Assembly (NCBI GenBank): GCA_016169945.1
Contig: JADLSH010000358.1
Coordinates: 5,923,001-5,987,000 of the forward strand
Source of the DNA: Trachythela sp. YZ-2020
Lineage: Eukaryota; Cnidaria; Anthozoa; Malacalcyonacea; Clavulariidae
DNA: 64,000 bases
Reading direction: 5' to 3'
Shown: positions 45,504 to 57,884 of the stretch, one piece after another
Layout of the letters: every line of letters starts with the position of its first letter
How positions within the stretch are numbered: the first letter of the stretch is position 1
Position numbers and translations under genes: made by a program
The notes under the pieces: model-generated
Told to the model about the DNA's origin: nothing
Seen by the model: only the letters and a program-made list of their open reading frames with translations
Database searches by the model: none

Positions 45504-46584
45504 GTCTAACTTTTAAATGTTTAGTTTAGTTTTGGAAACCCGTTATTGAAGAGTCATCTCTGTGTGCTAATTCCAGCCATCTGTAATTAATTTATATGCG
45601 TATTGCAATGGCAAATTTGTAAAATAGAATAAATAGAGAAAAATGCTTTTTATGAAAATTGTAGTTTGGTAAAACGATCTGTATGAGCACTTAGTCACCA
45701 AATCATTGTGCGCAAGAGTTCACTAATAGTGTACAACTGACTGCATGTTATCAATATTTTAATAAGTTAATATGCCGAATATTTAAATTACATTTTTATG
45801 TATTTAAAAATATTAACCAATAGAATAGACATAATTCATTGATAAAATATTGACATTACTATTTCTATTATACAGTGCCATGTTAATAAATTTTGATGGA
45901 GCTATAGGCTTCCATGCATAAAAACCAGGATATGGATGGATTATTTTCTGGTCGTTACTACAGTCATGTCAATAATACTTGGCGCACTTTCCAAATTGGC
46001 GCAATTGCCATTACCCCCATACAATATTGGCTACATAATTGTCGACAGGAGCCAGACAAAGAACAATATTGAAATGGCGGACCGAGGGGGAGTTCTAGTA
46101 TTTAAGTAACTCTGGTAACTTATTAATGGTGCACCAAGGTTTTTGAGAAGGATTGTAGTTAGTGATCTCAAATTAGTTACATTAATTAATAAATACTTCA
46201 TGGAGACTGCTAACTGGGCTGAATTTGATAGAAAATAGGTTGTGTAGGTGCAACAATCATGAAAATTGTTTACTGCCACCACATATAATCCTGGGACCTA
46301 AGTGTACTTCCAAGAAAATTGTTCACATTACGGACTCGTGCTATTTTGAGGTCTTTAAAAACTCACTCGTGCATATTATATCCAAATTGCACTCGAAACC
46401 ATGCAATTACCTATACCATAGTTAATAGAGACAGGGTTTGGAAGCTGGGGGTGTGGCCAAATTATGTTATTGTTCAATGTCACGTGACAATACGAGTGCA
46501 TTGAAATTCGAGAAGTATATAAGGGAAACCTTACTCTATGGCTATAGCTCGCTTAAAAAGCATGTTTTTTTGAAAGATATTTTA

Positions 46585-46803
46585 GAAGGCAGGAGCTAAT
46601 TGTTCAATTTATGGTTGCGGAACTAGTAGAAGCACGTAGGTGTTGGTATTTTTCGAATTCCAACAAAATACGACGATTTATCGACGAAAACTCGCGAAGC
46701 GTGGGTGCGCCTTTTGATAAGAGATCGAGAGATATACACAAGCAAATCGATCAACGTTATCGTATTTGTGAAAGACACTTCGAAAAGAACCTTATCGAAA
46801 CAT
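46585..46803 (+). pseudogene. THAP-domain exon of the P-like element
   Basis: Across shifting frames it reads ANCSIYGCGTSRS (C-x4-C start of a THAP finger), GVGIFRIPTK, TREAWV and IDQRYRICERHFEKN (the C-x2-H end). It lies between an acceptor-like TTTTAG and a GTAAGT donor. An internal stop after SRST and at least two frame changes make it non-functional. The THAP finger would bind the element's ends. Confidence 0.65.
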
Positions 46804-47263
46804 GTAAGTTTCTTTCTTATCAGTTACCGATAGATTCTGAATATGGAATTATTGATATTTCAGTATTAACGCTTGAAGTTATCGCTCGTTGCGAGAAGCT
46901 TGTATAATTCAATATGGTGTTTCAATTGTAGGGCATATGGAAATTTAATACTGATTTACATAATACGCTTCAGTAATTATGCATGGGGTTCAAACCATAT
47001 GCTCAAATTTACCGGAATGCAGAAATTCAGGATAAATCCCACTAAATCATACTTTTCTTTAACATGTATTATAATATTAGTAAAAGTGCAATTTCAGAGA
47101 GTTATATCATTTCATATATGCCCAATTGCTTATGGATTGATATAAGCTAGTAGTCAAGATAATTTTTATTTTCCTATATACAATTCATTGAAATGGTGGT
47201 AAACTGGTAGTACTTGTGTAAAATATACTTGTATATTAACAAGGTTTTTGGTCATGTTTATAG

Positions 47264-47478
47264 TTCCCACCTGCAAAAGACTTGTGCCTGGAGCTGTTCC
47301 TTCCCTAAATTTACCAGAGAAAAGCATACCCTCCACCTCCATAACTGCACCCAGAAGTGAACTTGTTCGACACAAGCCCAAACCAAAACAATACCATTCA
47401 AGCCTCGAATATTTTAAAAAGAAGGTTGAGAAATTTGTGGTTGTAGGACTTGGAATTATTAACCTCAAATATGACTGA
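47264..47478 (+). pseudogene. second exon remnant of the THAP transposase
   Basis: After a TTTATAG acceptor the frame reads CKRLVPGAVPSLNLPEKS and then a basic SELVRHKPKPK tail. The 'LVPGxxPxLNLP' block follows the THAP domain in P-like/THAP transposases. No downstream catalytic region is visible on this strand, so the transposase is mostly deleted. Confidence 0.5.
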
Positions 47479-47825
47479 AAAAAGCCCCCTCCTGGCTTAA
47501 TAGAAGATTTATGATTATTTATTCTGTGCAAGACAGAATATCTGTAAAGATGGACTATACAGATCAAGCAAGCATTGGATAAACTATAAGACTAGAATAT
47601 TATATCAAGAAACACAGTATTTGTTTTTATATTTGTTTGGGTTTGTTATGTTGAAATCATTTTAAATTGATTTCATAATTTTTTAATTGAACAAAAGTCT
47701 ATATCTACAAAAATCACTATCAGATACAATTTTGGTCGACTCCTTCAAGAAAGAGAACAAATAATATGCAGAAATTAGTATTTACATTGTGGGTAGGCTC
47801 AGATTCAAGCTGTTGGGGTTCTCTG

Positions 47826-49559
47826 TCAACCTTTAACTGTTTCCTTAAAGCCTTCTTTTTCTTTTTCAAGTAATTTATACTTGTTAAGGATATCTCGTGC
47901 AAAGGACAATCCTCTGACAGTTGCGTATAGTTTGATAATGTTTTCAAAACATAAGTTTTGACACTCCTTTGACACTGCAACATCACATTGTTCAACCATA
48001 TTGTTCCACAAACCTTTTGCTAATGGAGAAGCTTGGACCTCCTCAACAACTTTATCCACAAGTAATGGGGTAGGTTTGCCAATTCTTGTGTGCTTTCTAA
48101 ACACAATTCAGGAATTTCTGCAATATTTACCAGCCAGGAATTGGGTGCCCACAGTGCTCCTCGGGAAATTGAAGAAATGTAGTCATTTTCTTCAGCAGGT
48201 ACTTTCATTGAAAACAATAATGCTTGTAACTCTTGGTTTCTTAATGAATCTGCATTTTTGGAATTCTTGCTCTTTCCATAATGCTTGGATTACATAGCTA
48301 GCAACATAAGCAAGGGGTCCAAGCTTGTCGGGTGTGATGGATAATTCACTCTAAACAGAAGAAATGAAAATATTAAAATGATTTTCTGCTTTAACCCACA
48401 TACACCTAACACTCTCATTGGTAAGTAAAGTCATCTGGCATTAGACAGAATAAAAAATACCAATTTTAGTGCTATCAGAATTAACCCATTATCTGGTGTT
48501 AAATTAGGGCGCATACTAAAGTAGGGTGCATCTGGAAGCATTGCAAGCTAATAGGTTAACAAGCTAGAGACACTTTTGTTAATTAACCCATTAACTGGCA
48601 GTACCCTACTACTGATAAGTGAAATTGTCTGGCATTTAATAGACAGAGTAAAACACTGAAATAGGGTGCATTGCAAGCTATGGGTCAAAACATAGTTATT
48701 CTTTTGTCAATATAGTATCGAAAAATGATACACTCTAAAAGTGCGGCAGCTTTCACTTCACCTGTGAATGAAGTGCAAGCTAATATTTGTTTTTATAAAT
48801 ATCTCAGCCTGTCACAAACATGCACTTTATATATAATGCAATATGCATACCGTATCTTCACAGGTAACTTCAGAATCTTTTAATATCCGGATGATCAATC
48901 GTTCAGGCAAATTTACCAGCATCAGAAACACGACTTTGTGATCACTGAACGGATGAAAATATTCTTTCCATGAACGACACATTTTCCAGAACTTTCATGA
49001 ATCTTTGATGAAACTTATCTAGAAGACCATTCACATCTTCTACGAACGATTTACTGCGTTGCAAGTCAACTTGTTTCTCTGGGTAAACCTTGATCGGTGA
49101 GACTTTTCCCTATTTCTCGGATGATGTAGCTTGGTATTTGTTTTTTTCCTTTGTTAGAAGCTGTAGTAGCTTTAGCGGCTTCGACATTGGTGTTCACGGG
49201 TGAATGTTTAATACAGTTTGCGAACATGCATTGCTTCGTACGCCCTCTTTAGATTTGCACACTTTTGAGCAAAATTCGCAATGAAATTGCTTTAAACCTT
49301 CAACCTAACACACAAACAGAAGACAAAGATGATGTTAAAGGCATCTCACTTCACATTTTGCCAAGCAACACAATATAAAATACTTACTTCTTCAACTGAA
49401 CGCGATATTTCTTGTGTCAATTCTTCAGCGTCGATTTGCAGCAGACAGCAGTTCAATAGTTTGCTGAAAATTGTCCTCCGTGGTTGTATTTTCGACTTCG
49501 GAGCCCAGAATTGAAGGAATTTCGCTTTCTGAATCGGATGCTGAACTTGTCGAAGCCAT
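47826..49559 (-). pseudogene. C2H2-type zinc-finger gene on the opposite strand of the P-like element
   Basis: It begins MASTSSASDSESEIPSIL at 49559 with a GTAAGT donor near 49386. Then come one C2H2-like finger (FHCEFCSKVCKSKEGV, about 49.27 kb) and a long C-terminal region with LGPLAYVASYVI (48.33 kb), SMKVPAEENDYISSISRGAL (48.2 kb) and LCFENIIKLYATVRGLSFAR (47.9 kb). Several frameshifts and stops interrupt it. From memory, similar proteins with one finger and an FISSxxRGxL block recur in cnidarian genomes. The function is unknown; co-residence with a THAP gene suggests a second protein of this transposon family. Confidence 0.5.
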
Positions 49560-49995
49560 GACAAGAGCAACAATGCCTTATTTCAGTATTTATAATCACA
49601 ATATCGTATTTCAGTAATACTACGCTCTAGTAATTTCTGAATTCGAAGCACTCGTATTGTCACGTGACGCGGTTTCTCAACATCTGAAATTAATTGGCTC
49701 GAAAGCCTTTGAAGTTTGCCGGCCTTCCAAACCCTGTCTCTATGAACTATGCCTATACTAACAGCTCGAATGCTATAGACTTTACTATATTAATTATATA
49801 AATATTATGTTGCTGTCTCGACTTCCGTCCTCGTTCTTACGTAAACATGGCGTTCCCATCAAACAGCGCACTTTGGAGGCAAAATTCGGCAACTTCTACC
49901 CATATCAAATTGCTTCTAAAAGACTGAATATTACTTTTTTAAGCTAAAAGAAAGGGGTCGAAAATTTCGTTGCAGTAAACACTTTAAACACATAC

Positions 49996-50593
49996 CTTTT
50001 ATCAACATATAAAGGAAAAGTACCAGTCTGGCCAGCACGCAACTTGCGTTATCATTCAAAGTATACATGACCTTGTTGCTGTATGAATCTGGTAAGGACG
50101 CGCACGCCAACGCCACGTTGCGTAAGTCGCCAACACCAAGAAATAAAATATTCAATGGAGAGCTGTAGTCTTCGCCCTCGTTTTCGACCAAATTCAAACA
50201 ATCAAATGCGACCGTGTTGCCCCAATAGTAATAACTGCAGCTAGTTGACATCGAATAAGGTGAAAGCTGTGTTGAAATACGTTTCGCGAGTGTTTTTATC
50301 GTTACTTTAACATCTTCGCAATCGATTCTGTGCCTTTCCCAATTACTTCTCTGGCAGTTTGCGTCACAATAGAAGGCTTGATAGCATCCAATGCAAGCTT
50401 TTAGATTTGGGCCACTTTTTCTACACGTTGTGCATGTCTTGAGGATCGACGCTGGAATGCATTCGGCCTCGTGTCGAAAGATGTCATTTCTTTGACATTG
50501 TTCACTGCAGTATTTGGCAACACCGCACAAGTGGCAAATAATGCCAACACCAACCGTATTTCCACAACGCCAGCACTCGGAAAATCTAGGCAT
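49996..50593 (-). CDS. MYND/DUF4470 gene C, exon 1
   Basis: An uninterrupted exon from MPRFSECWRCGN to a GTATGT donor (AAAAG|GTATGT). Two zinc modules: CWRCGN...CHLC...YCSEQCQ...RHEAEC and CTTCRKSG...CIGC...FYCDANCQ...NWERHRIDC. A divergent linker (LAKRISTQLSPYSMSTS) precedes YYYWGNTVAFDCLNLVENEG, and the DUF4470-like core ILFLGVGDLRNVALACASLP follows. Phase and total length fit exon 2 at 33500-34671. Exon 1 is thus intact while its neighbours A and B are broken. The role is unknown; MYND fingers are protein-interaction modules. Confidence 0.85.
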
Positions 50594-51121
50594 TTTAGTG
50601 AGAAATCAATGTGAACGTTTATAACTTCCGCAGTGACTGAGGCATGCATTGATTTGGTAAGCGAAACTACAGCAACAGGCTCTCGCGACCAAATTTGCGA
50701 ATTCCTTGGCGAGAGCTCTGAAATTCCTCCTTTTCCCCTAAAATTCCTTATATTACTTCATTCATTCACATTTCTGTGATTTCTGCTCGACGACCATCAT
50801 CATCATGACTTCAAGTCACTATTTGTAACTTCCTATTAATTGAACTAGATAACAGCTGAAATTTTACAATTCACGAAGCAATCACACTCTAATTTAAATT
50901 GTAATGCAATCATGCCCAACATGCGAGTATGTTTTGGTTGGGTTTGGGTAAATTTTGACAATTTGAGGTTACATAAACGCTATTTCCTGCACATAAATCA
51001 GTCTAAATTAAATGATCCATTCTAAACATCCTTGAAACTTACAATTCCCTAAAATATCCCTAAAACTATACAAAATTCCTGTTTCTAAAGAAGAATTAGT
51101 AACATAATAACGCTTTCAAAT
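50594..51121. other. gene C upstream flank with inserted sequence
   Basis: The first 90 bases keep weak similarity to the A and B leaders. The next 400 or so bases have no counterpart there, pushing the shared promoter block out to 51.12 kb. No gene is seen. Confidence 0.45.
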
Positions 51122-51145
51122 TTCCTGGAAGAGCCATTCTTGGAA
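51122..51145 (-). promoter_or_regulatory. paired TTCN3GAA motifs upstream of gene C
   Basis: TTCCTGGAA and TTCTTGGAA are 6 bases apart, exactly as in A and B, though the surrounding bases differ (GAGCCA versus AAACGA as spacer). Similarity to the A/B flank continues to about 51215 (AATTTATG, GGGAAGT and TAGTGATCATG blocks). The pair lies 529 bases upstream of the ATG. Confidence 0.5.
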
Positions 51146-51215
51146 TCGAACACGATAATTTATTCCGTTAATAATTTATGCGGGCAATGTGGGAAGTTAA
51201 TAATGTAGTGATCAT

Positions 51216-51930
51216 GACTATAATAAATCCACGACAGAAATTGAAGCCGGAAATTAATTGCCGCCACCCGACTCGGAGGTCCCACTTTACTATAGATTTG
51301 TATTACAGAATCATAGTGTTGCCTTTTATACGTTTCTCGGTTTCTGATCGGGCCAATTTTCTTATCGCATGGATAGAAGTACACGAGGAGTATTTTGAGC
51401 AAGAATCTGGTTGTTTTGGTTTCATAGCATTGGAAAACTGGTGATCCTGATTAGCAGCAACATAATTACACTTTATGAAAAAAAAACTACTGTAAATTTG
51501 GTGCAATTATAGTTGTTCATTTAAGTGATTTGACAAATACGTAAAGGTATATAGCCAGCAATGAATATTTTCACCCCTTACTTATATAATTAAAACTTTT
51601 ATATATGATATGTATACAGAATTATACAAATTAAAATTTGTTATTAAAATAAGGCTGCCAGCAAAGCGACCAACACACTTTTTGCATGGTTGGCCTGTAT
51701 GCGGTTTGAATATTCTGTGAACAAAATCAATGGTTTGGTTGTGTAGAACGAAGGATAATTTAAACAACTCTAAAATGAAATAAATTCTAGAATTGTCAGT
51801 GTTTTTATGCCGTTTAAGCCCGTACAGGTACATTGGTAAGCAATATACTATACTGCTTGGCGTTGTGTGTTTCGTTCAAATTCGTAAAATTTTTAAACCC
51901 TCATTTGTTAGCTCAATTATGGTGTTTATA
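51216..51930. other. no supported gene
   Basis: AT-rich DNA with only short open frames and no family similarity that I can see. Confidence 0.45.
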
Positions 51931-52665
51931 CAGGGTGTCCCAAAAAAATGTCCCACTATATTTTGTAGTATTACTATGTTAGCTTGAAGGGAGGTTTCAG
52001 GCTCTTATATTGGAAGGAATAACTATCATATCATGCCATTACATTGCTATTTGACTGATCAAAATAGCCAATGGTTTGCGTTCTGGGGTTACTTAACGTG
52101 GCGACACCAATTTTGCAAAAGTACTTCAATACTTTCACAAGAAGTTTAAGAGAAAAACTACTTATCATTCTCTAAAATTGAATAATGGTGGTTCCCTATA
52201 TTAATCAAGATTTCGTTTCATGTAAAAATTAGTAAATAGGAGGCACAAGTCTTGGTAAGGTGGGGGAAATGCCAAAAATGTGCTTTTTTCCATCAATTTT
52301 GTCCCAAAACAGCAAATTCAGTGCATTTTCCTTTCCCTGCTCAGGCTCCTGTCTGATTGTTAATAATTTTCACAGTAAACGAAATGCTAACGACAACAAA
52401 TCATGCGTTTTAGAGCAGATAGCGAGCCATTTGATTTGAAAATCCTTTTTAAAAGTCTCGAAACATTTGGACAAGTCGCAATATTGGTGTTGCCACCTTA
52501 ACTGGTTCTAGAAGGCAAATGATTAGTTATTTTGATCAGTCAAATATTAATTGATTGGCATGATATGTTTGTTTTTTATTCCAGTGCGAAAATTTGAATC
52601 TTTGGTTAACATTAACAAAGTAATACCACAAAGTATGATGGGGGACATTTTTTTGGGACACCCTG
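51931..52665. mobile_element. mariner-type MITE
   Basis: The inverted ends CAGGGTGTCCCAAAAAAATG are perfect for 24 bases and similar for about 50 (through GTATTACTWTGTTA). TA lies on both sides (51929-51930 and 52666-52667), the Tc1/mariner target. CAGGGTGTCCC-type ends are common in mariner elements. Interior blocks (TTGATCAGTCAAATA) are also inverted. No transposase is encoded. Confidence 0.85.
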
Positions 52666-52667
52666 TA

Positions 52668-53713
52668 TATCGTACTTATATAGTTTTTCTATATCACACA
52701 TGTGGCTCGAGCTAATTCAAGTATAAACCTAATGTAAGACTGTGCTGATTTGTAGTTGAACTTCAAGCAAACCTCTTTTTACGTGCGAATTAAACTTGTG
52801 GCATTTCGGCATTTCACAGTTTTCGGCAAAGTAAACAGTGGAGTTTTATGAACATTTCGAGACGTTTTACGAAACGCTCAATTCGAACTATATATGCATC
52901 AATTCGAACTATACATTTTGCTGGGGCAAGGAAGAATTTTAATAAAGCGTCTTCCTATTTTAAAGTGAACTTACTTATATCAAGGGCGTGCAAGTGACAA
53001 ATCAACTTGCCAAACTACTGAGTGACATGGTTGTATATTCAAACTATACTTACAGTGATTAGAAATTTATGATTAAGCCATTATTTGCTATTAGACGGCC
53101 GGCCCAAGATCTGAAAGTTAGAGTCTGATGGCATTTTTTGTTACAAGCTGCCAACTAGCTTTTTCTTGTAGTTTAAACATTGGTGAACAAGATTATATGT
53201 GTTGGCACTTCTGATGTTGGCTTTACAGCGGAAGATTTGAGAATTTCGATATTTTGCCTATTAAGGAGGCTCCCTACAGTTTTAATTCTGTAGCACGCAA
53301 ATGTGCTCTAAGGTCCATTATTTGATCATTTTGCAAGGTATGGTCACGAGACTTGGCCATCAGATTGCCACAATATTGCGGATTACGAAGAAGAAAAAAT
53401 GTTTCTAAATATTTATGTTGCCATGGTAACAACGCGATTTAGAGATTGTCGTATTTTTATCTTCTTTCTTAATTTTTTGGATTTTCCTTCGGATTTTTTA
53501 TTTTTTGCACACGAACATCTAAAGGAATTCCATCTCAGAAGATGAAATCTCACTTCAATAGAACACAAAATTAAACCTTAAGCTACAATCCAATATAGCT
53601 ATTAAGTGTCTTATATTGTGTTACATATGGTGGTCAAAATGTATTCACCCTTTTGAGAGCGGCAAATAATGTCTTGGCTAATGGTAAATGGAGACATCTC
53701 CACATTTGTTCGT
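52668..53713. other. no supported gene
   Basis: No family-like open frame, RNA gene or clear repeat was recognised between the mariner MITE and relic D. Confidence 0.45.
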
Positions 53714-54040
53714 GTTTATCCACTTTTTTGCTGTGCTTACGTGTTGTTTTGGAACACTAGCGATAAACAGTGCATGAAATCCACCTAATAAATCAAATTT
53801 TCTCAAAACCTCGACCCGTTGCCTTTGAATCCAATATGTTCCTTGCACGCGCAAATGAAGCCACTTTCTTTAAGCCCTTTTCTTCAATCATAATCAATCC
53901 AGATGTTCCAGTCTTCAGATCTTCTGAACTGCGGATGTTGAGAAGTTCTTCAAGGGTCTTGGTGAAATATTTGTAGGTTGACTCACTCAGTGATATCGAG
54001 TACCAGAGTTCTGTGATCATTTTTTCTACTTCTGAGTCAC
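53714..54040 (-). pseudogene. MYND/DUF4470 relic D, exon 2 start
   Basis: From the acceptor (CTACAG at 54041) it reads DSEVEKMITELWYSISLSES and TKTLEELLNIRSSEDLKTG, as in gene C. It then loses part of the sequence and changes frame at about 53865. It is cut off near 53714 at the position equal to gene C residue 110 or so of the exon. The downstream two thirds of the exon are missing. Confidence 0.78.
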
Positions 54041-54472
54041 CTGTAGGGAAAGTAAAAGTTGATTTAATTTTCTTAACCGTCATTTGCACCCGTGGTTTCA
54101 CACGTCGAGCAACGAGAGCAGTATATATAGAAGAGTCAAAGGGGAGAAAATTATTGACAAGTGCCTACAGTCCGGTTTTTTATATATATGTTTTGACCAG
54201 CGTTATTTGCTATCAAGAAAGTAATGAACTAGCGCAAAAGTTATAAGTACATGATTTGACTACCCTGCCATGCGACTCTTATGTATACTTTAGTCTTTAA
54301 AATAGATATAACACAATTGTGGCGAAACTTACTAAATATAAAATATGCCAGAGAAAAACAAAGTTGATGCTTTCAAATTTATTATAAGGAAAACGACTTG
54401 CAACAATAGACTTTCAAACAGCAATCTGCTGTTCTGCATTGCTGCGACTGCATGGGTTCAACTAACACATAC

Positions 54473-54505
54473 CTTTTATCAACATACAAAGAAGCAATGC
54501 CATAG
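54473..54505 (-). pseudogene. relic D, end of exon 1
   Basis: About 30 bases match the end of gene C exon 1 (FLYMLIKG then AAAAG|GTATGT). They lie 430 bases upstream of exon 2 relic D on the same strand, the layout expected of a collapsed paralogue. The rest of exon 1 is gone. Confidence 0.5.
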
Positions 54506-54867
54506 CAACGTCACTCGTTCCATGCGAAAAGTGAGCATGAGGAATACTGCATTTACGGTTCGTCTCTGTTCAACATCCGCCATTTTGAGATAAGATGAAA
54601 GGAGAGATGAAAATTCTGAAATCTGATTCGCTAGCGACTTCATTCGCGGCGAAAAAGTAGAAATCATTCGAACTCTTATTTTCGTCGCGGCAAACAATTT
54701 GCGAATTTATCGCCATATAACACTATGAATGACGTAATTGACATTGACCATGTATGTATGTATGTATGTACGCATGCGTAGACGCGAAAAAACCTCTTCG
54801 TGCGAAAAAATTCGCAAGTGCATGGAAAACCGGATTTACGCTGAAATTTATGCAATTTTTACTGTTG

Positions 54868-56150
54868 TCTGCACTGGGCTAAATCCAACTGGAGACCTGT
54901 TGCTAATGTTGGCCAGGCAGAAAAGCGTCGCAGAAAAACATGGCGGATTTTGGCCTTTGCTGATGGTAATTACCATCCTAAGCTTCCGACGGCGTATTTC
55001 ACTCCCCTGGTTTTTGCACAAATATTTTATGTTTTCGTTTCTTTTTGAGGTAAAAAATCTTGATATCTTTCTCCCACTTTGCTTGTTTTACAATATCGAG
55101 AAAAAAGTGGCTCTTTGATCTGCTTTTGGATGCCAAAATTAACTATTACAGGAGAATATTTCTTCTCACCGGTAAGATTCATGAAACTTTCCACTGTTTT
55201 TAGCCAGCTATTAAAAAGACTCTTAGACCGAAAATTATGTATGAGAAGGCATAAATATTATAACTGATGCTATAAACAGTAAAGATTTCAACTGCAGACA
55301 TTAATATGCTTCAGTACTCAGACCATTGTGTGTTTAATAATATTACCATGCAGTTGAAGCAGTTTTTATATTTTTTTCTTTGCTTTCTTTTAATAGTCTT
55401 TATATATTAAACAAATTATGGCTACTTTATAATTACTGTAAGCTTTGTTGCCATATTTTAATGCCCGCATTATATAGACGAGGAAATTGATACAGTATAT
55501 AACTATTTCTCTTATATTTTGCAGGAACAAGAGGTGGCACAAGGCATCAGAATGCTGAAGCAAAGTGGCTAAGTCCATGGGGCTACACATTTTGCCCCAA
55601 AAACTTGATTTACTGGTCTTTATAATTATTTACTAGTTATTTGAGGAACTTAAATAAAATTAATTAAATAATACAAAAAATCTAGGAATACAAGCCTAAT
55701 TAAGAAATAGAAAACATTTTCCGTGTTTCTACACACTTATAGAAACATGCGTGGGAGTTTGGGAGAACGAGAAATAATCAGTGGGAAAACGAGCCCGTGG
55801 GGCGAGTTTTTCCATGTTATTTCGCCCCTTATGGGTGAGAATAACGTATACAAGTAATTGTGCATCTTCAAATAAATGGTGAAAGGTCGAAAAATATATC
55901 GAGCATATCAAAACAACGATACTTACAGCCAAAAGCTAAAATTTTACAAAACATACAAAAACGAGGGGGGTGTGTGAAAATTGTAGCGGGCTCAAAATTG
56001 AGCCTGGTCAGTTGTAATTACCACAAGCAAAAGGAACCATGTGGCGTCATTATGGCATCAGCAACAAAGGCCAAAATCCGCCATGTTTCGGGGGTCATTT
56101 TTTGTCCCGAGTGTTTCCTCCAGTTGTATTTAGCTCAGTGGTTGTCTGGG
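54868..56150. repeat. inverted-repeat element, about 1.3 kb
   Basis: The end blocks CTAAATCCAACTGGAGACC and AAACATGGCGGATTTTGGCC recur inverted at 56.04-56.13 kb. Arms are about 110 bases and imperfect. The interior has no recognised gene. A (TATG)n run lies just outside at 54751-54770. Confidence 0.45.
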
Positions 56151-56696
56151 GCTTTGAAGTAACTTTTCATATAAAAACCTCACCTTCAAGTTGATCATTG
56201 ACATTCAAAGTTTTGACTACATCATAGTTTTGCTTTCTGTAGAAAACACAGCCATTATCAATTTGGCAAAGTTTGTGATCCGTTAGCCCGGATCATCATC
56301 AGTGCAAATAATATGTTTAGGGCTACAATCAGGTAGTCTAGAGGTTTCTAAAAATAAAGTTTCACGATCAAATAGCGCCTGGCCCATATGATTATACTTA
56401 AATTCATTTAAACGCACATTTAATAACAAGCGATTACTGCTAATATTAATATACTGATTACGTAATATCTTCATTTGTTCTCATAAATGTTTTCTGTTCT
56501 AACATTTATATTGATCTTAGTCCTGAAGTAAATGATCGAATAGTGTATTATCTAAGTTATAATACCTTTAATTATAGAGTAATTATTCAATATAATTGTA
56601 AATTTTAAGAATGAGTATTGTCCAATCTGTTCTATTCTTCATCTTTTTCCGTCGTATACATTCAACAGTCAATTGTATATAATTCAAAATAACATG

Positions 56697-57884
56697 TCAC
56701 TTTTTCTGCAGTGGTACCCACTCCAAATAGCGCTCCATGCCTGAAACGATCGTCACTCTTCGCCTGTTAATTGCCGGCCTGAAAAATACGATTCTATTTT
56801 CGTTTCGAATGCCATCACGAAGATGCAATTGAAATTCATTTCCCAATTCTTTGATAACAGGAATCGTAGGTTTGTGATTGGTAGATCCACTTTCCGCCAC
56901 TCTTTTCAAACGATAAGCGTAAAACATAGCTCGAAGATAATCGTAGAATTCACAAGAGTTATCCAGATATTCTCTGAAACTTGTACCGCCATCTTGGGCA
57001 AATGAAGACCGCTTTGTATCTTCAAAAGCGATTTGTGAACTTTGATATTAGCAACTTGTTGGAAGGCCATGGGATGTCTCCTTCGGGCATTATATCCCGT
57101 GCCCACAATATGGTTTCGGTGATGATGGTTGCATGGTTGTTGTCGTGGTTTAACATCTGGGAACAAAGCTTCAGCAAGTTTGGTAGAAAGACATAGTCCA
57201 TCAGGTTTGATGTCAGAATTCGGTCGTACACTGTGCCCACTTCAAGATGTTGTTTGATGTCCATGCAATCACATGGTGCGATCTGGAAGTTGATTTGTTG
57301 CTTGGACAGCTTCTTCATAAAATTTCGTAAAATACATTCAATGTAGTCACCATACATCGTGACTAGGCAATTGGAACTCTTGAATTTCTTCACCTGCAGA
57401 TAGTCCCAGCCGGAGAAGGGGAAAAGTTCTGGTGGAACGCGATATGAATAAGGGGCGTGCCTTGCAGCTAAATCAACACCAGTCAATGTCGGATTCTCAG
57501 CGAACGTTGACGCTTGCGTTCGTTTAAAAACGCCGTCATCTATCCATTTCTTTACTGCGTTTGTGTGTTCTACTGGTACATTCTTAATATATCCGGAATT
57601 TCTTGCGATATACTCTATATTTGAATATATTACTTTTTCTCGTTCCTGTTGAATCCACTTTGTTCCTGTCACCCGCAAACCAAGCCATGTTTTCCATACG
57701 TCTTGCAGTTGTTTGAATTGCATTTCGTTGACGCTTATCAAACCAGCTGTTTTCGACTGCAGGTTTTGCGCAGAAGTCAAGCTGATGAGCTCTTCAAGGG
57801 ACGTGCGAAGAGATTTATATGTTGCTTCACTGAGTAGTATTGAATACCAAATTTCCGTTACTTCTTTTTCTATTCCTAAATCAC
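56697..57884 (-). pseudogene. MYND/DUF4470 gene B, exon 2 (frameshifted)
   Basis: Nearly the same as gene A exon 2: TEIWYS start, AFAENPTLTG-type block (TFAENPTLTGVDLAAR), LFPFSGWDYLQVKKF, CLVTMYGDYIECILR, YDRILTSNLMDYV, TIPVIKELGNEFQLHLRDG and a YLEWVPL end. The frame is lost after KLLISKFTNRF (about 57030), where gene A continues FEDTKRSSF, and returns for the last 100 codons. With exon 1 the total is not a multiple of three. The upstream intron end (57885-58040) is shared with gene A. Confidence 0.83.

Larger units (their letters stand above)
46417..49751. mobile_element. P-like (THAP) transposon, 3.3 kb, decayed
   Basis: The inverted ends CATAGTTAATAGAGACAGGG and CATAGTTCATAGAGACAGGG continue through TTTGGAAG; subterminal GTCACGTGAC blocks lie on both sides. 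CCTATAC flanks both ends (46410-46416 and 49752-49758). CA at the very end, a THAP-domain gene and a TTTGGAAG subterminal block fit the P superfamily, although P elements normally give 8 bases. It carries a broken THAP gene (+) and a broken C2H2 zinc-finger gene (-). Its right end lies only 240 bases from exon 1 of gene C. Confidence 0.75.

Noticed and set aside
54738..55118. 126-codon frame
   Set aside because: It crosses a microsatellite and an inverted-repeat arm that recurs elsewhere; no protein family seen.
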